Below, piece after piece: positions 16,189 through 24,628 of a DNA stretch of 64,000 nt. The first letter of the stretch is position 1. Each line of letters begins with the position of its first letter. Both the position numbers and the translations under genes were made by a program. The notes under the pieces are model-generated. The model was not told the DNA's origin and did not search any database. It worked only from the letters and a program-made list of their open reading frames with translations. Source of the DNA: DAHUYF01 sp035623985 (GTDB lineage: Bacteria; Pseudomonadota; Alphaproteobacteria; ATCC43930; CGMCC-115725); assembly GCA_035623985.1 (NCBI GenBank), contig DASPSJ010000091.1, positions 1 to 64,000 on the forward strand. Direction: 5' to 3'.

Positions 16189-17529
16189 ATGAAAACGATG
16201 GTGAAATCGGCGGAGAGCGCGCGCAAGCCCGCCGCCCCGGCCAAGCCGCCGGCCTATCTCTCCGGCTTCGGCAACGAGCACGCCAGCGAGGCCATCGCCG
16301 GCGCCTTGCCGCAAGGCCGCAACTCGCCGCAACATCCGCCGCTCGGTCTCTACGCCGAGCAGATCAGCGGCACCGCCTTCACCGCGCCGCGCGGACAAAA
16401 CCGCCGCACCTGGCTCTACCGCATCCGTCCCTCGGCAATGCACGGCGCCTACCACCGCATCGACAATCGCCTGCTGCGCAGCGCGCCCATTACCGAGGTC
16501 GAGGCGCCGCCCAACCGGCTGCGCTGGAGCCCGCTGCCGCTGCCCGAAGCGCCAGCCGATTTCGTCGACGGGCTCGTCACCATGGCCGGCAACGGCGATG
16601 CCAGCGCGCGCAGCGGCGGCGCCATTCATCTCTATCTCGCCAACCGCTCGATGAGCGACCGGTATTTCAGCAACGCCGACGGCGAGATGCTGCTGGTGCC
16701 GCAGCAGGGCCGCCTGGCGCTTCACACCGAACTCGGCCTCCTCGAGCTGTCGCCGGGCGAGATCGCGCTGCTGCCGCGCGGCGTCAAATTCCGCGTCGCG
16801 CTGCCCGACGGCGCCGCGCGCGGCTATGTCTGCGAGAATTACGGCGCGCCTTTCCGCCTGCCCGAGCTGGGGCCGCTCGGCGCCAACGGTCTCGCCAATG
16901 CGCGCGACTTCCTCGCCCCCACCGCCGCCTTCGAGGATCGCGACGAGCCCGTCGAGGTGGTGACGAAGTTCGAAGGCAATCTCTGGGCCGCCGAGCACGG
17001 CCACTCGCCGCTCGACGTCGTCGCCTGGCACGGCAACCACGCGCCCTGCAAATACGACCTGGCGCGCTTCAACACCATGGGCACGATCAGCTTCGACCAT
17101 CCGGACCCGTCGATCTTCACCGTGCTGACCTCGCCCAGCGAGACCGCGGGCACCGCCAATGTGGATTTCGTCATCTTCCCGCCGCGCTGGCTCGTCGCCG
17201 AGGATACCTTCCGTCCGCCCTGGTTCCATCGCAACGTCATGAGCGAGTTCGTGGGGCTCGTCCACGGCGTCTACGACGCCAAGGCGGAAGGCTTCCTGCC
17301 CGGCGGCGCCAGCCTGCACAATTGCATGAGCGCGCATGGTCCCGACGTGCCGACCTTCGAGAAGGCGAGCGAGGCGGCGTTGAAGCCGCACAAGATCGAC
17401 AACACGCTCGCCTTCATGTTCGAGACCCGGCTGGTCAGCCGGCCGACGCGATTCGCGCTCGAGACGCCGGCGCGCCAGCGCGACTACGACGCCTGCTGGC
17501 AGGGTTTCCGCAAGCTCTTCGAAGGCTGA
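16189..17529 (+). CDS. hmgA: Homogentisate 1,2-dioxygenase
   Basis: Opens the ring of homogentisate in tyrosine and phenylalanine catabolism, giving maleylacetoacetate. The 446-residue protein begins the conserved region with YLSGFGNEHASEA and QGRNSPQHPPLGLYAEQ. The iron-binding region includes PPWFHRNVMSEFVG with a His and a Glu ligand, followed by MSAHGPD. The ATG at 16189 has GAGG upstream and matches family length. The steps before and after are encoded at 29.7-32.6 kb (hpd, FAA hydrolase, maiA), so the pathway is split in this genome. Confidence 0.96.
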   Translation: MKTMVKSAESARKPAAPAKPPAYLSGFGNEHASEAIAGALPQGRNSPQHPPLGLYAEQISGTAFTAPRGQNRRTWLYRIRPSAMHGAYHRIDNRLLRSAPITEVEAPPNRLRWSPLPLPEAPADFVDGLVTMAGNGDASARSGGAIHLYLANRSMSDRYFSNADGEMLLVPQQGRLALHTELGLLELSPGEIALLPRGVKFRVALPDGAARGYVCENYGAPFRLPELGPLGANGLANARDFLAPTAAFEDRDEPVEVVTKFEGNLWAAEHGHSPLDVVAWHGNHAPCKYDLARFNTMGTISFDHPDPSIFTVLTSPSETAGTANVDFVIFPPRWLVAEDTFRPPWFHRNVMSEFVGLVHGVYDAKAEGFLPGGASLHNCMSAHGPDVPTFEKASEAALKPHKIDNTLAFMFETRLVSRPTRFALETPARQRDYDACWQGFRKLFEG

Positions 17530-17693
17530 CCCGCCGGCACAAAGGACGAGGCGCCGGGCGGCCGCGGGGGGCCGCGGCTTGCATTTCGGCGCGAAAGGCG
17601 TCATTTTGCCCTGATCAGTCTCTGCTTCGGCGCTTGCCGTACCGTCCTTCGGGACGTTTCTTCAAGATCTGATGAGGCCGACACTGCATCGCA

Positions 17694-17711
17694 CCACGCG
17701 AGGGCGCGTGG
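17694..17711 (+). promoter_or_regulatory. Leader hairpin before the cold-shock gene
   Basis: CCACGCG and CGCGTGG form a perfect 7-bp stem with an AGGG loop, followed by ggcgctttt, ending about 28 bases before the csp start. It may be part of a structured 5' leader of the kind that controls cold-shock mRNAs, or a weak upstream terminator. Seen directly as a hairpin; function inferred. Confidence 0.4.
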
Positions 17712-17738
17712 GGCGCTTTTAATTCAACGGAGACCGAC

Positions 17739-17945
17739 ATGGCTCTTGGTACAGTAAAGTGGTTCAACGCGCAAAAGGGGTTCGGCTTCATCCAGCCGGC
17801 CGATGGGGGCAAGGACGTCTTCGTCCATATCTCGGCGGTCGAGCGCGCCGGGCTCGCCACGCTTCAAGAGGGGCAAAAGATCCGCTTCGACGTCGTCACC
17901 GAGCGCGGCAAGCAAGCTGCGGGCAATCTCTCGCTGGCCGACTGA
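17739..17945 (+). CDS. Cold-shock protein, CspA family
   Basis: Small single-stranded nucleic acid-binding protein of 68 residues with one OB-fold cold-shock domain. RNP1 is KGFGFI and RNP2 is VFVHIS. These proteins melt RNA secondary structure during cold or growth shift. A 209-bp leader with a hairpin precedes it. rpsU follows 82 bp downstream on the same strand. Codon use and composition match the rest of the window. Confidence 0.95.
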   Translation: MALGTVKWFNAQKGFGFIQPADGGKDVFVHISAVERAGLATLQEGQKIRFDVVTERGKQAAGNLSLAD

Positions 17946-18027
17946 GGACGCAGAACGCCGGTATCTGCCCGGCGGCCCCGGGGGCTGCCGGGCGGCGCCG
18001 GTCGCAGCGGCCTCCAAGGAGGGCTTC

Positions 18028-18231
18028 ATGCAGGTATTCGTCCGCGACAACGACATCAATGCCGCCTTGCGCGTTCTCAAGAAGAAGATGCAGCGCGAGG
18101 GCACGTTTCGCGAGATGAAGCGGCGGCGTTCCTATGAGAAGCCGTCGGAGCGGCGGGCGCGCGAGAAGGCCGAGGCGGTGCGCCGCACCCGCAAGGCGCT
18201 GCGCAAGCGCATGGAGCGCGAAGGCTATTAG
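18028..18231 (+). CDS. rpsU: Small ribosomal subunit protein bS21
   Basis: A 67-residue, strongly basic 30S ribosomal protein. MQVFVRDNDINAALRVLKKK and the REMKRRRSYEKPSERRAREK region are diagnostic of S21. The ATG at 18028 has AAGGAGG seven bases upstream, ruling out the longer frame that begins inside csp. It lies in a small rightward cluster with csp and a charged small protein. S21 contacts mRNA near the Shine-Dalgarno region, so pairing with a cold-shock protein fits translation initiation control. Confidence 0.95.
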   Translation: MQVFVRDNDINAALRVLKKKMQREGTFREMKRRRSYEKPSERRAREKAEAVRRTRKALRKRMEREGY

Positions 18232-18281
18232 CGGCCCGCGCCGGCCCCGCTGTCTCTCGCGTCCAGCGCAGGAGAGTGAGC

Positions 18282-18542
18282 ATGAGCAAAGCCGATGATC
18301 TCGCCGCCGCCGCCCGACGCAAGGCGCAGGAACTCGTCAGCCGGACCAGGGAGGCGGACGCCGAGCGGCTTGCGGCGCGCGACAAGCAGCGCCAGGCGGA
18401 AGCCGCCAAGACCGCGCGGCTCAAAGAGCAACGTCTGGCGAAAGAAGCCGCCGACGCCGAAGCCGCCAAGGCGGCGAAGGACGCGGTGAAGCAAGCCCAA
18501 AGACAAGCGCGCGAGGCCAAGAGCAAACCGGCGCAGGGCTGA
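18282..18542 (+). CDS. Small Ala/Lys/Glu-rich helical protein of unknown function
   Basis: An 86-residue protein with almost no hydrophobic core: repeated Ala, Lys, Arg, Glu and Gln, predicted to be one long helix or coiled coil (for example AKEAADAEAAKAAKDAVKQA). AGGAG at 7 bp spacing supports the ATG at 18282. It follows rpsU by 50 bp and probably shares its transcript. Similar low-complexity proteins are common beside csp and rpsU in Alphaproteobacteria. No function can be assigned. Confidence 0.7.
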   Translation: MSKADDLAAAARRKAQELVSRTREADAERLAARDKQRQAEAAKTARLKEQRLAKEAADAEAAKAAKDAVKQAQRQAREAKSKPAQG

Positions 18543-18571
18543 CGCGCGCCCTCGCGGATCTACTCCGGCTC

Positions 18572-20395
18572 TTACTCCACCGTCACGCTTTTCGCCAGAT
18601 TGCGCGGCTGATCGACATCGGTGCCCTTCGCCACGGCGACGTGGTAGGCGAGGAGCTGCACCGGAATCGCATAGAGCAGCGGCGCCACGAAAGGATCGCA
18701 GCTCGGCACCTCGATGCCGAAGGCGAGCCGCCCGCCCATCCGCGCCAGGCCGTCGCGGTCCGAGATCATTACCACCTTGCCGCCCCGCGCCACCACCTCC
18801 TGGATGTTGGAGGCGGTCTTCTCGAAGAGATCGTCGCGCGGCGCCAGCACGATCACCGGCACGTGCTCGTCGATCAGCGCGATCGGCCCGTGCTTCATCT
18901 CGCCGGCGGCGTAGCCTTCGGCATGGATGTAGGAAATCTCCTTGAGCTTCAGCGCGCCCTCCAGCGCCAGCGGATAGGCGGTGCCGCGGCCGAGATAGAG
19001 CACGTCACGCGCCTCGGCGATGGTCTGGGCGAGCTCGGCGATGCGCTCGGCGTGCAACAGCACGTCATTGGCCCGCGCCGGCACCTCGGTGAGCGAGGTC
19101 GAGAGCCTCGCCTCCTCGGCCGCGTCGATGGCGCCCCGCGCCCGCGCCGTGGCGATGGCGAAGCAGGCAAGCACCGCGAGCTGCGTGGTGAAGGCCTTGG
19201 TCGAGGCGACGCCGATCTCGGGGCCGGCGAGCGTCGCGAGCACGGCATCGGCCTCGCGCGCCATCGTGCTCTCGGGCTGGTTGACGAGCGCCACGGTCTT
19301 CTGTCCCTGCCTGCGGGCGTAGCGCATCGCCTCGAGGGTGTCGAGCGTCTCGCCGGATTGCGAAATGAAGAGCGCAAGCCCGTCCCCGGGCATGGCCGGC
19401 GCGCGATAGCGGAATTCCGACGCGATCTCGGTGTCGACCGGGATGCGGGCAATGCGCTCGAGCCAATATTTCGCCACCAGCGCCGCATGGTAGGAAGTGC
19501 CGCAGGCGATGATCGTCATCCTGCCGATATCCGAGAGATCGAAGGGCAGGCTGGCGAGATGGACGCTGCGCGTCGTCGGATTGAAATGCGCGTGCAAGGT
19601 GTCGCCGATCACCGCTGGCTGCTCGAAGATCTCCTTCTCCATGAAGTGGCGGTGATTGCCCTTGCCGATGAGCGCGCCCGACAGCGCCGTCTCCCTGATC
19701 GGCCGCTCCACCTTGTGGTGCCCGGCATCGAACACGCTGGCGCCCTCCGGCGTCACCACCGCCCAATCGCCCTCGTTGAGATAGAGGATGCGGCGCGTCA
19801 GCGGCGCCAGCGCCAGCGAATCGGAGCCGAGATACATCTCGCCCTCGCCGAAGCCGATGGCGAGCGGCGAGCCGCGCCGGGCGCAGACCAGCAGGTCCGG
19901 GTGGCCGGCAAAGAGGATGGCGAGCGCGAAGGCGCCCTCAAGCCGCTTGAACGCCTTGGCGGCCGCCTCGGCCGGCGCCATGCCGTCCGCCAGGTGGCGC
20001 GTCACCAGCGCCGCCACCACCTCGGTATCGGTCTGCGTCTCGAAGCGGCAGCCGCGGGACACGAGCTCGTCCTTGAGCTGCTGGAAATTCTCGATGATGC
20101 CGTTATGGACGACGGCGACGCGGTCGGTGGCGATGGGATGCGCGTTGATCTCGTTGGGGACGCCGTGGGTCGCCCAGCGCGTGTGGCCGATGCCGATCTT
20201 GCCGCCGAGCGGCGCCGTCCGCAGGCGCTCGACGAGGCGGTCGAGCTTGCCCTCGGCGCGGCGGCGCTCGATGCGCCCATCGACCAGCGTGGCAAGGCCG
20301 GCGCTGTCGTAGCCGCGGTATTCGAGCCGCCGCAGCCCCTCGATCAGCAGCGGCGAGACCTCTCTCTTGCCGATGATGCCGATGATGCCGCACAT
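18572..20395 (-). CDS. glmS: Glutamine--fructose-6-phosphate aminotransferase (isomerising)
   Basis: Makes glucosamine 6-phosphate from fructose 6-phosphate and glutamine, the entry to UDP-GlcNAc. The 607-residue protein has nucleophile Cys2 (MCGIIGIIG), the GATase segments HTRWATHG and HNGIIENF, then two SIS sugar-isomerase domains with CGTSYHAAL, SQSGETLDTL and the C-terminal LAKSVTVE. Its start overlaps the glmU stop (TGATG), so the two are translationally coupled and carry out linked steps. No glmS ribozyme is expected, since those occur in Gram-positive relatives. Confidence 0.98.
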   Translation of the reverse strand: MCGIIGIIGKREVSPLLIEGLRRLEYRGYDSAGLATLVDGRIERRRAEGKLDRLVERLRTAPLGGKIGIGHTRWATHGVPNEINAHPIATDRVAVVHNGIIENFQQLKDELVSRGCRFETQTDTEVVAALVTRHLADGMAPAEAAAKAFKRLEGAFALAILFAGHPDLLVCARRGSPLAIGFGEGEMYLGSDSLALAPLTRRILYLNEGDWAVVTPEGASVFDAGHHKVERPIRETALSGALIGKGNHRHFMEKEIFEQPAVIGDTLHAHFNPTTRSVHLASLPFDLSDIGRMTIIACGTSYHAALVAKYWLERIARIPVDTEIASEFRYRAPAMPGDGLALFISQSGETLDTLEAMRYARRQGQKTVALVNQPESTMAREADAVLATLAGPEIGVASTKAFTTQLAVLACFAIATARARGAIDAAEEARLSTSLTEVPARANDVLLHAERIAELAQTIAEARDVLYLGRGTAYPLALEGALKLKEISYIHAEGYAAGEMKHGPIALIDEHVPVIVLAPRDDLFEKTASNIQEVVARGGKVVMISDRDGLARMGGRLAFGIEVPSCDPFVAPLLYAIPVQLLAYHVAVAKGTDVDQPRNLAKSVTVE

Positions 20396-21759
20396 CAGCT
20401 TTTGCCTTGACGCCGCTTCTTCGCCTTCTCGCCGCCGCGCCGCGCGCGCATCTCGGCGGCGCGCTTGGGCTTGGTCACCTGCGCCGCGCGCTCCAGCGCC
20501 AGCGCGTCGGCCGGCACGTCTTCGGTGATGACGCTGCCGGCGCCGATGAAGGCGCCGTCGCCGATCTTGACCGGGGCCACCAGCGAGGCGTTGGTGCCGA
20601 TGAAGACGCCCTCGCCGATCTCGGTGCGGTGCTTGGCAAAGCCGTCATAGTTGCAGGTGATGGTGCCAGCGCCGATATTGCTGCCGCCGCCGACGCTGCT
20701 GTCGCCGAGATAGGTCAGATGGTTCGCCTTGACGCCTGGCCCCAGGCGCGAGTTCTTCACCTCGACGAAATTGCCGATATGCACCTCCTGGGCAAGATCG
20801 GCGCCGGGCCTGAGCCGCGCGAACGGCCCGACGCTGGCCCCGTCGCCGATGCTGGCGCCGACGATGTGGCAGAAGGCGGGAATCTCCACCCCCGCGCCGA
20901 TGGTGCAGCCGGGGCCGAAGACGACGAACGGTCCCACCACCGTGTCGCGGCCGATGCGCGTGTCGGCGCTGAGATAGACGGTGTCGGGATCGATGAGCGT
21001 CACGCCGCTCTCCATCACGGCGGCGCGCAGCCGGCGCTGCATCAGCGCCTCGGCCTGGGCCAGCTCCGCGCGGCTGTTGATGCCGATCATGTCGGCCGCC
21101 GGCGCCTCGACCGCGCGGCAGGGCAGGCCGCGCCGGCGCGCCACCGCCACGATATCGGTGAGATAGTATTCGCCCTTGGCGTTGTCGGTGCCGATATGCT
21201 CCAGGAGGTCGAAGAGAAGCTTGCCGTCGATCGCCCAAAGGCCGGCATTGCAAAAGCCGATCGCCGCCTCGGCAGGCGCGCAGTCGCGCGCCTCGACGAT
21301 CGCCTCGAGCATGTCCCCGCGCATGACCAGCCGGCCGTAAGGGCCGGGATCGGCGGGCCGCATGCCCGCCACCGCCGCCGCCGCCTCGGGCTCGCGCCGC
21401 CGCTCGGCCAGCACGCGGCGCAGCGTCTCCGTGGTGAGGAGCGGCACGTCGCCGTAAAGCACCAGCACGTCGCCGGCGAAGCCTTCCAGCGCCGGCCGGG
21501 CCGAGATCACGGCATGGCCGGTGCCGCGCGCCGTCACCTGCACCACCGTCTCGGCCGGCGCTACCGCCTCGGCCACCGCCTCCATGCCGGGGCCGATGAC
21601 GACGATCGTGCGCGCCGGAGCCAGCGGCTTCACCGCCGCCAGCACGTGGGCGATCATCGGCCGATTGGCAATGCGGTGCAGCACTTTGGGCAGCGCCGAT
21701 TTCATGCGCGTGCCCTGGCCCGCGGCAAGGATCAGCACGGCGAGGTGGCGGTCGGTCAT
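20395..21759 (-). CDS. glmU: Bifunctional GlmU: GlcNAc-1-P uridyltransferase / GlcN-1-P acetyltransferase
   Basis: Completes UDP-GlcNAc synthesis. The 454-residue protein has an N-terminal pyrophosphorylase domain with LAAGQGTRMKSALPKVLH and LYGDVPLL, and a C-terminal left-handed beta-helix with hexapeptide repeats (VGPFVVFGPGCTIGAGVEIP, VKANHLTYLGDSSVGGGSNI) and the acetyltransferase region GAGTITCNYDG. The start at 21759 (MTDRHLAVLILAAG) is preferred over an in-frame ATG eight codons upstream. It is upstream of and coupled to glmS. gph is divergent across 106 bp. Confidence 0.97.
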   Translation of the reverse strand: MTDRHLAVLILAAGQGTRMKSALPKVLHRIANRPMIAHVLAAVKPLAPARTIVVIGPGMEAVAEAVAPAETVVQVTARGTGHAVISARPALEGFAGDVLVLYGDVPLLTTETLRRVLAERRREPEAAAAVAGMRPADPGPYGRLVMRGDMLEAIVEARDCAPAEAAIGFCNAGLWAIDGKLLFDLLEHIGTDNAKGEYYLTDIVAVARRRGLPCRAVEAPAADMIGINSRAELAQAEALMQRRLRAAVMESGVTLIDPDTVYLSADTRIGRDTVVGPFVVFGPGCTIGAGVEIPAFCHIVGASIGDGASVGPFARLRPGADLAQEVHIGNFVEVKNSRLGPGVKANHLTYLGDSSVGGGSNIGAGTITCNYDGFAKHRTEIGEGVFIGTNASLVAPVKIGDGAFIGAGSVITEDVPADALALERAAQVTKPKRAAEMRARRGGEKAKKRRQGKS

Positions 21760-21865
21760 CGGCAAGGGACGAAGCGGCGGCAAAGCAGCGGACTCATCGG
21801 TGTCTCGCGCGGCGGGAACCTGTCATAAGAGGATAACAGCGACCAGTAAAGAATTGTGAACGAAG

Positions 21866-22534
21866 ATGAAGCGGACCGCCTTGTTGTTCGATCTCGACGG
21901 CACGCTGGTGGACAGCGTGCCCGACCTTGCCGCCGCCGCCAACCGGCTGCTGGCGGAGCTTGGACGGCCGCCGCTCGGCGAGGCGGAGATCGCCGCGATG
22001 GTCGGCGACGGCGTCGCCAAGCTGGTCGAGCGCGCGCTCGCCGCGAGGCAGGCAGGGAACGCCGCGCTGGCGCCCGCCATCGCCCGCTTCACCGCGCTTT
22101 ACGCGGCGGATGCCGCCACCCTCACCCGCCCTTATCCCGGCGTCCCCGAGGGGCTCGCCGCGCTCGCCGAGGCCGGGGTGGCGCTCGCGATCTGCACCAA
22201 CAAGCTCGAGCAGGTGACGCGCAGGGTGCTCGACGGCCTCGGCCTCGCGCACTATTTCGCGGTCGTGCTCGGCGGCGACAGCCTGCCGGCGCGCAAGCCC
22301 GATCCCGCCCCTCTGCTCGCCGCGCTTGAGCGACTCGGCGTGGCGCCGGCCGACGCGGCCATGGTCGGCGATCACCGCAACGACATGCTGGCGGCGGAGC
22401 GCGCCGGCGTTGCTGCGGTCTTCGCCCGCTATGGCTACGGCCTCGCCACGCTCGGCGAGTTGCGCCCCGATGCCATGATCGACCGCTTCGCCGATCTGCC
22501 GCTTGTGATTGGAGAGATGTTCGGCCTGGAGTGA
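21866..22534 (+). CDS. gph: Phosphoglycolate phosphatase, HAD family
   Basis: Removes phosphate from 2-phosphoglycolate formed by DNA repair or oxygenase activity. The 222-residue protein has HAD motif I FDLDGTLVDSVPDL at residues 8-21, motif II ICTNK, the motif III lysine in ARKPDPAPL and motif IV MVGDHRNDM. A helical cap follows motif I. It is divergent from glmU. Other small HAD phosphatases look alike, so substrate certainty is moderate. Confidence 0.88.
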   Translation: MKRTALLFDLDGTLVDSVPDLAAAANRLLAELGRPPLGEAEIAAMVGDGVAKLVERALAARQAGNAALAPAIARFTALYAADAATLTRPYPGVPEGLAALAEAGVALAICTNKLEQVTRRVLDGLGLAHYFAVVLGGDSLPARKPDPAPLLAALERLGVAPADAAMVGDHRNDMLAAERAGVAAVFARYGYGLATLGELRPDAMIDRFADLPLVIGEMFGLE

Positions 22535-22553
22535 AGGCACCGGAACGACGGCG

Positions 22554-23399
22554 TCAGGGCGCCGGATCGAGCCCCGTCATGCGCACCGTGATAAAGCCCC
22601 AGGAACTCCCGAAATCGATGCGCAGCGGCAGTGCCGGTGCGCCAGCCCGCGGCATCACGAACCAGACGCGGCCTTCATTGGTGTGCGGCGAGTAATCCTG
22701 GTCCCAGGAGAAGCCCGCGATCTTCACCGCAACCGCGGCGCAGCGCCGGGCCTCGCCGGCATATTCCGCGGCGGGTGACGGCGCCAGCCGCTCGACCCCG
22801 TCATCGCTGAGCACGATGTCGTAGCGCCGGCGGCCGTCAAAGACGGCGAAGCGGCCCTCGCACTGTTCCCGCTGCGCCACCGCATGGCCCATTGCCAGGA
22901 GCGCGGTCAAGGGATCGAGGGTATGGGCGATCTGTTGCAGCGTCGGCTTGGGGCGGCCCGGATCCTCGGCCGGCACCAGCGATGTCAGCACCGTGCCGTC
23001 GCCCGGGTAGTCGAGGCGCGCCTTGCGGTCCTTGCCGCGCGCCCGCAGCGTCTGCTCATGGAACAGCGGCTGGAGGTCGCCGAGGCCGACCGTGCCTTGG
23101 CTCTCGGTCTGCAAATCGAGGCGGTAGAAGAGCCGCAGCAGGCCCACCGTCCTCACCTGCCCGCTCAGCGCATAGCCCCGGCCGCCCTCGTCGAGGCGGA
23201 AATCGAAGGCCACCACCGGAAAGCCCGCGACATAAGCCTCGTAACGGGCTACCAGCGGCGCCAGGACGGTGCTTGGCGCGGCTGCCTGCTGCGCCGCCAC
23301 AACCGGCCAGGAGAGCAGCGCCAGCATTGCCGCCACCCCCCATGGCACCAGCCTCGACCGCCCAGGCCCCTTCGGCGTCATCGGTCCAGAGTGCGGCAT
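22554..23399 (-). CDS. DUF3108 domain-containing exported protein
   Basis: A 281-residue protein with an N-terminal signal-like segment (LVPWGVAAMLALLSWPVVAAQ) and then a DUF3108-type domain, recognisable from YEAYVAGFPVVAFDFRLDEG, the RRYDIVLSD segment and a late RVWFVMPR strand followed by PLRIDF. Members are probably periplasmic or outer-membrane-associated beta-rich proteins of unknown role. An internal start at 23381 is also possible. It converges on gph with a 19-bp gap. Confidence 0.75.
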   Translation of the reverse strand: MPHSGPMTPKGPGRSRLVPWGVAAMLALLSWPVVAAQQAAAPSTVLAPLVARYEAYVAGFPVVAFDFRLDEGGRGYALSGQVRTVGLLRLFYRLDLQTESQGTVGLGDLQPLFHEQTLRARGKDRKARLDYPGDGTVLTSLVPAEDPGRPKPTLQQIAHTLDPLTALLAMGHAVAQREQCEGRFAVFDGRRRYDIVLSDDGVERLAPSPAAEYAGEARRCAAVAVKIAGFSWDQDYSPHTNEGRVWFVMPRAGAPALPLRIDFGSSWGFITVRMTGLDPAP

Positions 23400-23430
23400 C
23401 CGCGGGGTGCGATCAACCGCCTTGGCTTGC

Positions 23431-23459
23431 TTGACACTGTGCCGGCCGGCCCCCTAAAT
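23431..23459 (+). promoter_or_regulatory. Sigma-70-type promoter of tRNA-Val
   Basis: TTGACA at 23431-23436, a 17-bp spacer and CTAAAT at 23454-23459, placing the transcription start a few bases before the tRNA at 23473. The -35 is a perfect consensus and the -10 is partial. Confidence 0.65.
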
Positions 23460-23472
23460 GCCGCGCGGCTTC

Positions 23473-23547
23473 GGGCGCTTAGCTCAGCGGGAGAGCACAC
23501 CCTTCACACGGGTGGGGTCGTAGGTTCAATCCCTACAGCGCCCACCA
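23473..23547 (+). tRNA. tRNA-Val (anticodon CAC)
   Basis: Folds as a full cloverleaf: acceptor GGGCGCT paired with AGCGCCC, D-arm GCTC/GAGC, anticodon stem CACCC/GGGTG with loop TTCACAC (anticodon CAC, reading GUG), T-arm GTAGG-TTCAATC-CCTAC, and encoded ACCA end. Its 3' 44 bases recur at 25985-26028, so the gene is the probable integration site of the small island that follows. Confidence 0.97.
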
Positions 23548-23550
23548 TTC

Positions 23551-23587
23551 AAACCCGCAGGAATTCACCGGTTTCCTGCGGGTTTTT
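23551..23587 (+). terminator. Rho-independent terminator after tRNA-Val
   Basis: aaacccgcaggaa and its inverse ttcctgcgggttt form a long stem, followed by a T run (ggtttttg). It begins four bases after the tRNA CCA end and lies inside the island boundary, so it came with or was created by the island. Confidence 0.85.
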
Positions 23588-23651
23588 GCGTCCGTGTTCG
23601 ACATCATTCGGCAGGTTTCGGCAGAACGCTACCGGAACGCGGCAGTTCGGG

Positions 23652-23669
23652 TGGTGCAAATCTGGTGCA
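23652..23669 (+). repeat. 18-bp direct repeat, left copy
   Basis: tggtgcaaatctggtgca, itself two TGGTGCA units spaced by four bases. An exact second copy is at 25904-25921 in the same orientation near the other island end. Plausible arm-type recombinase binding site; inferred from placement. Confidence 0.7.
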
Positions 23670-23724
23670 GTCCGTTCCAGGCGCGTTCGCCCGCTTTGTA
23701 CTGTCGCCGCCATGTCGATGACCA

Positions 23725-23951
23725 GACCGGCGCCCCTGCGGCATAGGCCGGGCCTGTGGTGTTGCCGCGCGAGAGCGCGAAGACGCGCCTCCTGGAATTG
23801 ACCGCGACGCCGGAGACCTCGCCGAAAGAGACGGCGCGCGGCAGGGGCAGCGGGTCGGAATGGAGTCGTAGGCGCGGGCCGGCACCGTCTGGGCGACGGC
23901 AAAGCGCAGCGGCAGCGCGAACGCCGCAACGTCGCCGCCGGGGGTCGGCAT
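23725..23951 (-). pseudogene. Fragment of an exported NHL-repeat / six-bladed propeller protein
   Basis: From an ATG at 23951 there is a signal-like start (MPTPGGDVAAFALPLRFAVA). After a frame change the sequence reads DPLPLPRAVSFGEVSGVAVN and VFALSRGNT, the typical first blade of NHL-repeat proteins resembling peptidyl-alpha-hydroxyglycine lyases. It stops there, with no remaining blades. Two frames are needed, so it is a truncated and frameshifted relic inside the tRNA-Val island. Confidence 0.55.
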
Positions 23952-24628
23952 GAAGCGGCGGCGATCGAAGGTGCCGCCCAGCGCATCGCCGCAGCACAGA
24001 CGGGACGTCGGATGTTGAAGTGCTTGCCCGCGGGCCGCGCCGGACGCCGGTCGTTTCGACCGGCAGGGAGAACCGGCGGGCAGTCTCATGCCGGGCTTGG
24101 CCTCCCACCACTCCGCGCGCTTTTGCGCTCGCCGCTTGCGTCCCGGCAATTCCGAACTTGCCGGGGGTAGGGCGCATCGGAAATCCGCACCTTTATAGTT
24201 GTGTATATTATATGAATGATCTATAAAAGTGTAATACATTCGGGTTCTGACGCGAGGGTCGTTCTTGCGCGGACTGCTCCGCGCCGTCTTGGCCGTCGCG
24301 ATGGTGGTGGCCGCGGCGATGATGTCGCCGGCGGCTTGGCCGCAGACGCGCACCTTGCATCTCATCTCCTATCAAGAGGATCTCCGATGAGCCTGATAAA
24401 GGGATTCTCCCTGCCCTGTACACCCGATAGTGGCTCGCGTCTCGCGCCAATGCCGAGTTGGTACGACGTGGTCGATGCGCTCATCGCCGCGCAACCATCG
24501 TCGCCAACGAGAAGATTCCGGGCGCGAAGATCCCGTCTGCCTCGCCCGCGGACGCGCGTGGCGCGGCTTGATGAAATGCATCGCTGTCCTCGGCACCGGA
24601 GTTGAATTCACCAAAGGGAGCGTTGCTT
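23952..24628. other. Island stretch without an intact gene
   Basis: No convincing complete gene. An AT-rich patch at about 24190-24240 stands out and could be a promoter. A short rightward frame from a TTG at 24265 to a stop at 24390 encodes an arginine-then-hydrophobic signal-peptide-like segment (AVLAVAMVVAAAMM then AWPQ) and ends after 41 residues, probably the remnant of an exported protein. The rest reads as scrambled coding debris. Confidence 0.5.

Noticed and set aside
16030..17604. Long upstream extension of the aldehyde dehydrogenase frame antisense to hmgA
   Set aside because: A strong ribosome site and the family start lie at 16029; the extension is a compositional shadow of hmgA.
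18396..18571. glmS ribozyme
   Set aside because: That ribozyme lies in the 5' leader of Gram-positive glmS; here the gene is coupled directly to glmU with no leader.
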